A stretch of DNA of 62,485 bases from IGN2 sp964639955. GTDB taxonomy: Bacteria; Bacteroidota; Ignavibacteria; Ignavibacteriales; Ignavibacteriaceae. The stretch spans positions 1-62,485 of the forward strand of contig CAZXGJ010000010.1 of assembly GCA_964639955.1 (NCBI GenBank), given 5' to 3'. The translations under genes and the position numbers were made by a program. The notes below the pieces were generated by a model that searched no databases, had not been told where the DNA came from, and saw nothing but the letters and a program-made list of their open reading frames with translations. Within the stretch, counting starts at the first letter, position 1. Every line of letters begins with the position of its first letter. This document shows positions 34,658 through 43,031 of this stretch, one piece after another.

Positions 34658-34906
34658 CTTCTTCTAAACTTTCACACTGGCAAAATGGAATCAACAGCAG
34701 AAGATTATCTTGTCTCTCAAATCAAAGTCACTGCTTTTATTCAAGGAATAAGATTAAGCCATTGCTTTAATAAAAGCAGAGTCAATAAAAAATCATATCA
34801 ATTTAGCTTAAATAAAGCATTTTATTCGAAATAAAAAGGTGGCTCACCAATTGGAATCATCAATAGCAAACAACAACTTTCATCAATAAAAAAAGGAGTA
34901 AAAAAA

Positions 34907-35500
34907 ATGTTTAACGAAGCAATCGAATCAGTAAAAGATACTATTAAGCACTGGTATCTTCCATTAATTCTTGGGATTCTTTTTATAATTGTTGGTATCC
35001 TGGCAATTATAACACCTCAAGCAACCTACCTCTCATTAGCCCTCATATTTAGTATGACTTTTTTGTTTGTAGGTATTCTTGAAATAGTTTTTTCAATTAG
35101 CCATAGAAAGCAGTTAGATGGCTGGGGATGGTCATTGGCATCCGGAATTCTTAGTTTCATAATAGGTGTGTTGCTTATTATCTATCCGCAGGTTTCAATA
35201 ATTACTTTACCGCTTTTTGTGGGTTTCGTAGTTCTGTTTCATTCCATAATGTCTATTGCGTGGTCTATTGAACTTAAAAAATACAAAGTATCGAACTGGG
35301 GCTGGCTGCTTTTCGCTGGTATCCTTGGTGCGATATTTTCATTTTTACTCATGCTGAATCCCGTTTTTGCTGGACTGACTATCGCAATATGGACTGGAAT
35401 TGCCTTAATCACTATTGGGATCTTTCATATTCAATTTTCAATTGAACTGAAGAAGTTAAAAAAGACTTTCAAGAGCTTGAATGATTCCAAAGAAAAATAA
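34907..35500 (+). CDS. HdeD-family (DUF308) membrane protein
   Basis: A 197-residue protein with six membrane helices in three hairpins, each with the recurring W-x-x-x-L-x-x-G-I-L pattern, as in HdeD. E. coli HdeD protects against acid at high cell density, and copies are common in protein-quality islands. A run of lysines and serines ends the protein. A strong ribosome site (AAAAAAGGAGTAAAA) precedes the ATG. It is 26 bp upstream of ftsH, and a second copy follows ftsH. Confidence 0.88.
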   Translation: MFNEAIESVKDTIKHWYLPLILGILFIIVGILAIITPQATYLSLALIFSMTFLFVGILEIVFSISHRKQLDGWGWSLASGILSFIIGVLLIIYPQVSIITLPLFVGFVVLFHSIMSIAWSIELKKYKVSNWGWLLFAGILGAIFSFLLMLNPVFAGLTIAIWTGIALITIGIFHIQFSIELKKLKKTFKSLNDSKEK

Positions 35501-35526
35501 TAATATAGAATAAAGGAGAAATTAAA

Positions 35527-37503
35527 ATGAACACACAACAACAGTCCGGTAGTAATCAAGGCAGGGAGGGAAGTTCGCCCGAAGGCAATGAACAAAAAGG
35601 AAAGATAAACTATAAAATGTATCTCTGGTTTATAGGTCTCTTAATCCTTAATTATTTCATTGGAAAATATTTTGCAGATAGAATGTCCGAACTCGAAAAA
35701 ATTCCATATACAGTGTTTAAAGAGGAGGTCCTAAAACATAATGTGAAAGAGATATACAGTAAAGGATCATCACTTTCCGGAAATTTTATCAATGAGATAT
35801 CTGTACCGACTGTAGAGGTTCGTGGTTTAAATGTCGATACAACAAATGTCAATGTAGTCCACTTCACAACTGAACTGCCTTCATTTATAGATCCCGGGCT
35901 TGAATCACTTTTAATTGAAAATGGAGTGGTTATCCGTGCCGAACCAATTAAAGAAGAACAAAATCCTTTTTTGTCTTTTCTGATGATGTTTGGTCCTACG
36001 ATACTGATCATTGCTTTTTACAGTTCTATGTATAAAAGAATGCAGCAAGGTGGAGGTGCAGGTGGAGGCTTTATGGGAATGTTTGGCGGCAACAGTCACG
36101 TGAAAAAATTTGATAAGGAAAAGAGCCCTGAAGTTACCTTTAAAGATGTTGCCGGTATTGATGAAGCTAAGAACGAATTGGAAGAGATAGTTGATTTTTT
36201 AAAGAATCCTCAAAAATATACCCGGCTTGGTGGTTCTGCACCTAAAGGAGTTTTGCTCATTGGTGCACCTGGTACCGGAAAAACATTGTTAGCAAAAGCA
36301 ACTGCAGGTGAAGCTGGTGTACCATTCTTCTCAATGAGCGCTTCGGAATTTGTAGAAATGATTGTAGGCGTGGGTGCTGCAAGAGTCCGTGACCTCTTTA
36401 AACAAGCAAGAGAACATGCCCCGTCAATTATTTTTATTGATGAGCTTGATGCTATCGGTCGTTCACGCGCTAATATATCTATGGGCGGCGGCACAAGTGA
36501 ACATGAACAAACTTTAAATCAGATCCTTACTGAAATGGATGGATTTTCGGGCAGGGAAGGTGTTATAGTTTTAGCTGCAACCAATCAGCCTAATGTTTTA
36601 GATCAAGCGCTTCTCAGACCGGGACGTTTTGATAGACGTGTTGTCGTAAATCTTCCGGATAAAAACGGACGGGAAGCAATCTTAAAAGTTCATACACGAA
36701 ATGTACCCCTGGCTCAGGATGTTAATCTCCAGGAAATTGCATCTACAACTCCGGGATTGTCAGGTGCTGATATTAGAAATCTTGTTAATGAAGCTGCTCT
36801 GTTAGCTGCAAAAAAAGGAAAGGATAATATATCTCAAAAAGATTTTATGGATTCACTGGAAAAAATTATTCTCGGTCCGGAACGTTCATTAATAATGACC
36901 AAAGAAGACCGTGAACGAATTGCATATCACGAAAGCGGTCATGCAATTCTCGGATTGGTTGTTCCAGGTGCTGACCCTGTAAACAGAGTTACTATTGTAC
37001 CTCGCGGACAGGCATTAGGTGTAACTTACCAGCGTCCTGTTACTGACAGATATAATTACACGGAATCTTATTTGCGTGGTAGAATAATCGGAATGCTTGG
37101 CGGCCGTACTGCGGAAGAAATGATTTACGGAAATAAAACAACTGGTGCGGAGAACGATATTGAACAAGCCACCAATCATGCCCGGATGATGGTAACACGA
37201 TGGGGAATGAGCGATGCGCTTGGTATGGTTCAACTTGTAGAGTCTAATAATCCTTATTTAAATGGTATGGGCGGCAGAAGAGAGTTCAGTGAAGAGACCG
37301 CCAGATTAATTGATCATGAAATACATAAAATTATTAATGAATGTCATGAAGAAGCCAAAAGATTATTAAACGAATATCGAATGGAGTTGAATTCACTCAC
37401 AGCAGCTCTGATGGACAGGGAAACTCTTGATGAGAAGGAGATTCTTTTAGTAACAGGACTTAGACCTGCACATGAACTAGAGAACCAGAAAGTATTAGCA
37501 TGA
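35527..37503 (+). CDS. ftsH: ATP-dependent zinc metalloprotease FtsH
   Basis: The 658-residue membrane AAA+ protease has two membrane helices (about 30-46 and 140-158), Walker A GAPGTGKT (246-253), Walker B I-I-F-I-D-E-L-D, the second region of homology (A-A-T-N-Q-P-N-V-L-D-x-A-L-L-R-P-G-R-F-D) and the zinc site H-E-S-G-H (468-472). It degrades membrane and regulatory proteins. The Gly-rich linker G-G-G-A-G-G-G before the AAA domain is typical. Its stop overlaps the ATG of the following HdeD gene by four bases. Being embedded between two HdeD genes, it is probably an accessory FtsH rather than the housekeeping copy. Confidence 0.97.
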   Translation: MNTQQQSGSNQGREGSSPEGNEQKGKINYKMYLWFIGLLILNYFIGKYFADRMSELEKIPYTVFKEEVLKHNVKEIYSKGSSLSGNFINEISVPTVEVRGLNVDTTNVNVVHFTTELPSFIDPGLESLLIENGVVIRAEPIKEEQNPFLSFLMMFGPTILIIAFYSSMYKRMQQGGGAGGGFMGMFGGNSHVKKFDKEKSPEVTFKDVAGIDEAKNELEEIVDFLKNPQKYTRLGGSAPKGVLLIGAPGTGKTLLAKATAGEAGVPFFSMSASEFVEMIVGVGAARVRDLFKQAREHAPSIIFIDELDAIGRSRANISMGGGTSEHEQTLNQILTEMDGFSGREGVIVLAATNQPNVLDQALLRPGRFDRRVVVNLPDKNGREAILKVHTRNVPLAQDVNLQEIASTTPGLSGADIRNLVNEAALLAAKKGKDNISQKDFMDSLEKIILGPERSLIMTKEDRERIAYHESGHAILGLVVPGADPVNRVTIVPRGQALGVTYQRPVTDRYNYTESYLRGRIIGMLGGRTAEEMIYGNKTTGAENDIEQATNHARMMVTRWGMSDALGMVQLVESNNPYLNGMGGRREFSEETARLIDHEIHKIINECHEEAKRLLNEYRMELNSLTAALMDRETLDEKEILLVTGLRPAHELENQKVLA

Positions 37504-38153
37504 ATAACAACATAAAAAGCCCAGGGAACGACAACAGATTCAATTTGAATTCTAAATTATTGGATGTAAAAATGAACAACGAAAATATCAGCGAAGAAAA
37601 TAAAATTATTAAGCATTGGTACCTTAGTCTGATAATAGGAATTACTTTAATTCTGGTCGCTCTTTGGGTTTTTTCTAATCCCGAGATAACTTACAATTCG
37701 CTGGCAACAGCTTTAAGTATAACTTTATTGTTTACCGGAGTGCTTGAAATTATTTCTTCCATTCAATATAAAGATCTGCTTAAGGAATGGAGATTGTCAA
37801 TAGTCATCGGTGTTCTCGATCTTCTTGTAAGTATCATAGTTTTTTCGAAGCCTCATATTCCAATTGAGGCTTTGATTTTTATTATGGCATTTGTCTTTTT
37901 ATATCGTTCGGTTAAGCTAATTGCCTGGTCAACAGAATTGAAAAATTATGTAGCCATAAGCTTTGGATGGGTAATATTTGGCAGCATTGTGAGTGTTATA
38001 CTTTCATTTTTACTTATATGGAATCGAACATTTCCCCAATTGACACATATGTTCTTTACCAGCTTTGGATTACTACTGATTGGTATTTCGGAAATCTATT
38101 TTTCATTTGTGTTAAGGAAATTAAAGCAATCGGGACTGGCAGCCGGTGTATGA
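37500..38153 (+). CDS. Second HdeD-family (DUF308) membrane protein
   Basis: A 217-residue paralog of the protein encoded at 34907: a cytoplasmic N-terminal extension of about 35 residues, then I-I-K-H-W-Y-L-S-L and six membrane helices in the same pattern. Its ATG overlaps the ftsH stop (ATGA), which indicates translational coupling and justifies this start over the ATG 24 codons later. The last residues are L-K-Q-S-G-L-A-A-G-V. It ends 16 bp before carB, which is convergent. Confidence 0.88.
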   Translation: MNNNIKSPGNDNRFNLNSKLLDVKMNNENISEENKIIKHWYLSLIIGITLILVALWVFSNPEITYNSLATALSITLLFTGVLEIISSIQYKDLLKEWRLSIVIGVLDLLVSIIVFSKPHIPIEALIFIMAFVFLYRSVKLIAWSTELKNYVAISFGWVIFGSIVSVILSFLLIWNRTFPQLTHMFFTSFGLLLIGISEIYFSFVLRKLKQSGLAAGV

Positions 38154-38169
38154 AATGAAAGATTCTGGA

Positions 38170-41100
38170 CTAACTATACTCATCCCAGCTTTTTACCGGC
38201 AAACTCTCCGAGGTGAATTGCTGAAGTGCCTTGATAAATCTCTTTGTTGCCTGCACATTTGTAAATAGCGGTATATTCAAATCAACTGCTTTCCTTCTGA
38301 TTATATAATCACTGTCCAATTCAACTTTTTCTGCTGATTTAGGAATGTTTATTACCATATCAATTTCACCGTTGCCAAGATAAGTAAGGATCGATGGTTC
38401 TTTCTCATCAAAAGGTCGGTAGAGAATATCAACATCAATTCCACTCAGCTTGTAGTAATCTGAAGTGCCTTTCGTTCCGTAAAATTTCAGCCCCATTTCT
38501 TTGAGCGTTAAAATATCCTCAAGAAGTTCAGCTTTGTTTTTGGGTGTTCCAGTTGAAAGAAGAACTGCTTTCTGCGGGATTTTCTGTCCCGTAGATAAAA
38601 CACTTTTCAGAAATGCTTCATTGAAATCATCACCAAGACAAGCAACTTCTCCTGTTGACGACATCTCAACTCCGGTAACAGGATCTGATCCTTTTAATCT
38701 TGTGAAGGAAAATTGCGATGCTTTCACTCCAACATAATCCAGATCAAAAGAAGATTTATCAATCTTTGCTACTTTTTCTCCAAGCATTAACTTAGTTGCA
38801 ATGTCAATGAAGTTAATCTTTAAAGTTTTAGAAACGAAAGGGAAACTACGGGATGCACGGAGGTTGCATTCAATCACTTTTACATCATTATCCTTTGCTA
38901 TAAACTGAATGTTGAACGGTCCGGTTATTTCAAACTCGTTTGCAATTTTTCTTGTGATGTTTTTTACTCTCCGCATTGTTTCAAGATAAGTTCTCTGAGG
39001 AGGAAGCACTATTGTTGCATCGCCGGAATGGACTCCGGCATTTTCAACGTGCTCGGCAATTGCATAACAGAAAAGTTCTCCGTGATCTGCAACTGCATCA
39101 ATTTCTATTTCACGAGCGTCAGTAATAAACTTGCTGATAACAACCGGATGTTCGTGATTAAGATCAGTAGCTTTCTTTAAATATACATCAAGTTCGTCTT
39201 CACTTAAAACAATACTCATCGCTGCACCACTTAAAACATAGCTGGGCCGAATTAAAACAGGATAACCAACTTTTGCTGAAAACTTTTTTGCTTCATCAAG
39301 AGTTGTAACCTCATTCCATTCCGGCTGATCAATTTCAAGCTTATCGAGTATTTGTGAAAACTTGTGTCTGCTTTCCGCATTATCAATCTGAATTGGAGAA
39401 GTTCCTATTATTTTTACTCCAGCATCGTGGAGTTTCATTGCAAGATTATTCGGCACTTGCCCACCCATCGAAACAATAACGCCTTCCGGATTTTCTAAAT
39501 CACAGATATCAAGAACTCTTTCCAACGTTAACTGTTCAAAATAAAGTTTATCGCAAATATCATAATCAGTACTTACTGTTTCCGGATTACAATTAATCAT
39601 AATTGATTTATAACCGCTGTTGTTAATTGCATTCACTGCAGTTACGCAGCACCAGTCAAACTCAACTGATGAGCCAATCCGATATGCACCGCTTCCTATT
39701 ACTGCGATTTGACCTCGTTCGCTAACCGATATATCGTGCTCATTCCCGTGATATGTCAAGTAGAGATAATTTGTTTGTGCAGGATACTCTGCTGCCATTG
39801 TATCAATTTGTTTTACAACCGGAAGAACTCCAAGCGATTTCCGCTTGAAACGAACTTCATTCTCTGTTGAGTGAACTATGTCCGCAATCTGCAAATCTGA
39901 AAATCCGTTTTGCTTTGCATCTTTCATTAAAGAGAAATCTACTTCAGTAAGATGTTTTTGTTTCAATTTCTTTTCAGTTACAACTATGTTCTTCATCTTG
40001 TAAAGAAACCAGGGAGTGATTTTTGTCAGCTGATGAATCTTTTCAACTGAATAACCATTTTGAAGGGCAACTGCAATTGCAAAAATTCTTTTGTCAGTTG
40101 GCTGGGATAATTCCTTATCAAGATCAGTAAACTTCAGCTCATTGCAGACAAATCCCTTTAAACCAACATCCAGCATTCGGATTGCTTTTTGAAGGACTTC
40201 CTCGAAGCTTCTTCCCAAAGACATTACTTCACCAACAGATTTCATCTCTGAACCAAGCTGAGTACTAACTTGCTGGAATTTCTGCAGGTCCCATCTTGGA
40301 AATTTTAGAGCCACATAATCGAGTGCCGGTTCAAAGCAGGCAGATGTTTCCTGAGTGATGCTGTTTTCAACTTCGTTTAGTGCGTAACCAAGCGCCAGCT
40401 TTGTTGCAATGAAAGCAAGTGGATAACCTGTTGCTTTAGATGCAAGTGCTGAGCTTCGGCTCAGTCGTGCATTAACTTCAATAATTCTGTAATCATCAGA
40501 GTTTGGATCAAGTGCATATTGAATGTTGCATTCACCGATTACTCCAATGTGCCTAATTAATTTTATTCCGATTGAACGAAGCTTAAAATTTTCCTGTGCA
40601 GAAAGTGTTTGAACAGGTGCAATTACAACGCTGTCGCCGGTGTGAATTCCCATCGGATCAATATTTTCCATTGAGCAGGTGGTAATGCAGTTATCATATT
40701 TATCACGAACGATTTCGTACTCAACTTCTTTCCAGCCGTAAAGAGATTCTTCAATTAAAATCTGATTTGTGTATCTGAATGCCTTATCAGCTTTTTCTAT
40801 AAGTTCGTTTTCATTATTAACAATCCCGGAACCGAGACCACCAAGTGCGTAAGCAATTCTAACCATAACCGGGAATCCGATTTCAGTAGCTGCATTAATC
40901 GCTTCATCAATATTGTTTGCAGTTTTACTTCTGGCAACTTTCAACCCGATTTCAGTACACTTGTTTGAAAACAATAATCTGTCTTCGGTATCTTTAATTG
41001 CTTCTACGGATGTTCCAAGAACTTGAACGTTGTGCTTTTCAAGAATTCCTTTATCGTATAACTGAACTCCAACGTTCAGTGCAGTTTGTCCGCCAAATTG

Positions 41101-41367
41101 TAAAAGTATACTATCAGGTTCTTCTTTTTCAATTACCCGCTCAACAAACTCAGCGGTAATTGGTATGAAGTAAACTTTATCTGCAAAGTTTTCTGAAGTT
41201 TGTATCGTTGCGATATTAGGATTGACCAGGATAGAAGTTATTCCATCTTCCTTCAAAGCTTTAATTGCCTGCGAGCCGGAGTAATCAAACTCTCCTGCCT
41301 GCCCGATCTGCAAAGCACCGGAACCGAGAATTAAAACTTTTTTTGGTTTTCGTTTTTTGATCATCAT
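38170..41367 (-). CDS. carB: Carbamoyl-phosphate synthase large chain
   Basis: A 1065-residue CarB, the normal length. It makes carbamoyl phosphate from bicarbonate, ammonia (from CarA) and two ATP, for pyrimidine and arginine synthesis. Both ATP-grasp halves are present: the first begins V-L-I-L-G-S-G-A-L-Q-I-G-Q-A-G-E-F and holds L-L-Q-F-G-G-Q-T; the second starts G-S-G-A-Y-R-I-G-S-S-V-E-F-D. The C-terminal allosteric MGS domain (about 930-1065) includes G-T-K-G-T-S-D-Y-Y and ends D-E-Y-S. carA lies 188 bp upstream, with repeats between. A fragment of a second carB end lies at 26543. Confidence 0.97.
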   Translation of the reverse strand: MMIKKRKPKKVLILGSGALQIGQAGEFDYSGSQAIKALKEDGITSILVNPNIATIQTSENFADKVYFIPITAEFVERVIEKEEPDSILLQFGGQTALNVGVQLYDKGILEKHNVQVLGTSVEAIKDTEDRLLFSNKCTEIGLKVARSKTANNIDEAINAATEIGFPVMVRIAYALGGLGSGIVNNENELIEKADKAFRYTNQILIEESLYGWKEVEYEIVRDKYDNCITTCSMENIDPMGIHTGDSVVIAPVQTLSAQENFKLRSIGIKLIRHIGVIGECNIQYALDPNSDDYRIIEVNARLSRSSALASKATGYPLAFIATKLALGYALNEVENSITQETSACFEPALDYVALKFPRWDLQKFQQVSTQLGSEMKSVGEVMSLGRSFEEVLQKAIRMLDVGLKGFVCNELKFTDLDKELSQPTDKRIFAIAVALQNGYSVEKIHQLTKITPWFLYKMKNIVVTEKKLKQKHLTEVDFSLMKDAKQNGFSDLQIADIVHSTENEVRFKRKSLGVLPVVKQIDTMAAEYPAQTNYLYLTYHGNEHDISVSERGQIAVIGSGAYRIGSSVEFDWCCVTAVNAINNSGYKSIMINCNPETVSTDYDICDKLYFEQLTLERVLDICDLENPEGVIVSMGGQVPNNLAMKLHDAGVKIIGTSPIQIDNAESRHKFSQILDKLEIDQPEWNEVTTLDEAKKFSAKVGYPVLIRPSYVLSGAAMSIVLSEDELDVYLKKATDLNHEHPVVISKFITDAREIEIDAVADHGELFCYAIAEHVENAGVHSGDATIVLPPQRTYLETMRRVKNITRKIANEFEITGPFNIQFIAKDNDVKVIECNLRASRSFPFVSKTLKINFIDIATKLMLGEKVAKIDKSSFDLDYVGVKASQFSFTRLKGSDPVTGVEMSSTGEVACLGDDFNEAFLKSVLSTGQKIPQKAVLLSTGTPKNKAELLEDILTLKEMGLKFYGTKGTSDYYKLSGIDVDILYRPFDEKEPSILTYLGNGEIDMVINIPKSAEKVELDSDYIIRRKAVDLNIPLFTNVQATKRFIKALQQFTSESLPVKSWDEYS

Positions 41368-41480
41368 TATTTATGCTGAATTTATTTCAGCATCTTTAGT
41401 TCCACTTTAAGATTCCGAAACAAGCCTGCCCGCTGTCAGGCAGGTTCGGGATTTCACTCTGGTTTTCCTTTTTTGATCAT
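41344..41480. repeat. Duplicated carB start flanking an inverted-repeat module
   Basis: The 21 bp over the carB start (41344-41364; on the minus strand ATGATCAAAAAA, C, then GAAAACCA) recur with one mismatch at 41460-41480, 116 bp upstream. Between them are two hairpins: ATGCTGAA/TTCAGCAT (41373-41393) and a larger one (about 41412-41453) pairing ATTCCGAA with TTCGGGAT and, inside, GCCTGCC with GGCAGGT. The upstream copy reads M-I-K-K-G-K-P-E then TGA, so it is not a functional start. Confidence 0.7.
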
Positions 41481-41491
41481 AATTTTAATTT

Positions 41492-41551
41492 CCTTGCGAC
41501 TTAGCGTCTTCGCGGTTAAAATCTTCACCGCAAAGTCGCAGAGACACAAAG
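41492..41551. repeat. Palindromic intergenic repeat
   Basis: Two arms of about 25 bp, CCTTGCGACTTAGCGTCTT plus CGCGGT and its partner ACCGCAAAGTCGCAGAGACA plus CAAAG, form an imperfect palindrome around a TAAAATCTTC loop. This sequence type (TTTGCG-TCTTTGCG-GTTA) is common between genes in many bacteria. It ends four bases before the carA stop codon (41556). Confidence 0.7.
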
Positions 41552-41555
41552 ATGT

Positions 41556-42677
41556 TTATTTGAGTGCCCGCACAAACATATCAAATATGAACTCGCAGTC
41601 ATCCGGACCGGGAGAAGCTTCAGGATGAAACTGTGCTGCAAAAAATGGTTTTGATATATGAATAATTCCTTCATTCGTTCCGTCGTTATCATTGACAAAC
41701 CACTCGCGCCAATCTTGTGGCAGAGTATCAGATTTTACTGCATAACCATGGTTCTGCGAAGTTATGTAACATCTTTTTGTTCCCATTTCGTTGCAAGGCT
41801 GGTTGTGCCCTCGATGACCATATTTTAATTTGTAAGTGTCAGCACCTGCAGCGAGTGCAAGTATCTGCGAGCCAAGACAAATTCCCAGAATAGGAAGATT
41901 CGACTCCATTGCTTTTTTTACATTCTCAATAGTCAACTTATTCATCTTCGGATCGCCGGGACCATTTGATAGCATTATGCCATTTGCTTTGATTGATGTA
42001 AAATCATAATCATAAGGAACTCTGATAACTGAAATATTTCTTCCGAGAAAAGCACGGATGATATTGTTCTTCGTTCCGCAGTCAACCAGAATAATTTTTA
42101 TACTTCCTGCAGAATACTCAACAGGTTCTCTTACGGATACTTCTTTAACCAGGTCAGTTGTATTCGGATCTGAAAAATCAACTTTATCCTCATCAGTAAT
42201 TATTATCTTACCCAACATTGTTCCTTTTTCACGAAGTTTTCTGGTGAGCATTCGTGTATCAATACCCGTAATGGCAGGAATCTTTTCTTCTTTCAGGCAA
42301 TCTCCAAGAGATTTCTTCGCACTCCAGTGAGAATATTCATTTGAATAATTTGATACTATCAGACCACGAACATGTATGGAATCAGATTCAAAATTTTTTG
42401 AAATGCCATTTGAGATTTCTACGGCAGGCACTCCGTAATTTCCGATGAGGGGATAAGTGCTTACAAGAATTTGACCCCTATAGGAAGGGTCAGTTAATGT
42501 TTCAGGATAGCCAACCATTCCTGTATTGAAAACTACTTCTCCATTCGTATTACCTTCATACCCAAAACTGGTTCCTTCAAATTCGGAACCGTCTTCTAAA
42601 ATCAGTTTTGCTGTTTTACTTCTTGATGACATCTTTTGAAAAGATGTTATTTCTCGAATTTCATTTTTATTCAACAT
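41556..42677 (-). CDS. carA: Carbamoyl-phosphate synthase small chain
   Basis: The 373-residue glutamine amidotransferase subunit. The N-terminal half is the CarA-specific domain (A-K-L-I-L-E-D-G-S-E-F-E-G-T-S-F-G, G-M-V-G-Y-P-E-T-L-T-D-P-S-Y). The class I glutaminase has the nucleophile in L-G-I-C-L-G-S-Q (Cys267; serine where many have histidine) and the His-Glu pair in F-H-P-E-A-S-P-G-P. Neither candidate start has a ribosome site: the ATG at 42677 or the ATG 15 codons later (42632), which lies in the hairpin CATCTTTT-G-AAAAGATG (plus strand, 42630-42646). The family start suits the later one. Upstream is a leader-peptide attenuator. Confidence 0.95.
   Translation of the reverse strand: MLNKNEIREITSFQKMSSRSKTAKLILEDGSEFEGTSFGYEGNTNGEVVFNTGMVGYPETLTDPSYRGQILVSTYPLIGNYGVPAVEISNGISKNFESDSIHVRGLIVSNYSNEYSHWSAKKSLGDCLKEEKIPAITGIDTRMLTRKLREKGTMLGKIIITDEDKVDFSDPNTTDLVKEVSVREPVEYSAGSIKIILVDCGTKNNIIRAFLGRNISVIRVPYDYDFTSIKANGIMLSNGPGDPKMNKLTIENVKKAMESNLPILGICLGSQILALAAGADTYKLKYGHRGHNQPCNEMGTKRCYITSQNHGYAVKSDTLPQDWREWFVNDNDGTNEGIIHISKPFFAAQFHPEASPGPDDCEFIFDMFVRALK
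42630..42646 (-). promoter_or_regulatory. Hairpin covering the alternative carA start
   Basis: CATCTTTT, one central base and AAAAGATG form a perfect inverted repeat that contains the ATG at 42632. If carA starts there, the hairpin could hide its start codon and add a translational layer to the attenuator. Confidence 0.35.
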
Positions 42678-42688
42678 AATACATTAGG

Positions 42689-42720
42689 CAAAAAAATAGC
42701 CACCTGATTAGTGGCTAAAA
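42689..42720 (-). terminator. Intrinsic terminator in the carA leader
   Basis: On the minus strand TAGCCAC, a seven-base loop and GTGGCTA (42717 to 42697) are followed by seven U residues (42696 to 42690), 12 bases before the carA ATG. A full terminator inside a 5' leader implies regulated read-through. Confidence 0.85.
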
Positions 42721-42776
42721 GAATTAGGAATATAAAAAACACTTTTGACTATTTCTTTGATTTTAACTTTCACCAT
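42708..42776 (-). CDS. Candidate leader peptide of carA
   Basis: A 22-codon frame, M-V-K-V-K-I-K-E-I-V-K-S-V-F-Y and on to S-F-S-H, ends in a TAA that lies in the loop of the carA leader terminator, after the terminator's ascending arm. A U-rich stretch (GUUUUUUAUAUUCC and UUCUUUU) precedes it. This is the arrangement of the E. coli pyrBI and pyrE leaders, where a ribosome that keeps up with a UTP-starved polymerase prevents the terminator. A GGGGA sequence lies 11 bases upstream of the ATG, and GGCAA/TTGCC (42793-42809) could form a pause hairpin. The rest of the gap, 42810-43031, holds the divergent promoters of carA and phoH; I see no further element in it. Confidence 0.55.
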   Translation of the reverse strand: MVKVKIKEIVKSVFYIPNSFSH

Positions 42777-43031
42777 ATTGATTTTATTCCCCGGCAAATA
42801 TAAGTTGCCTTAAAATTTAATCCAATTAGTTTTTAACCAACACAGAATTTACCAAAGCTTAATACCACAAAACTTGAATTTTCATTAAGATTTGGTATAA
42901 TTGCACTTGAAATTTCAACGTTCATATTCAAAGGATGGTTTGAAGAATTACTTGCTTACTTCATTCATTGAATCTTTTCTTACGAGAACTAAACTCAATC
43001 CATATTATCTTAACTTTTTATCACCTTTTAC

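Noticed and set aside
34580..34834. 84-codon open frame upstream of the first HdeD gene
   Set aside because: It reads through the inverted-repeat element, has no ribosome site and no protein-like composition.
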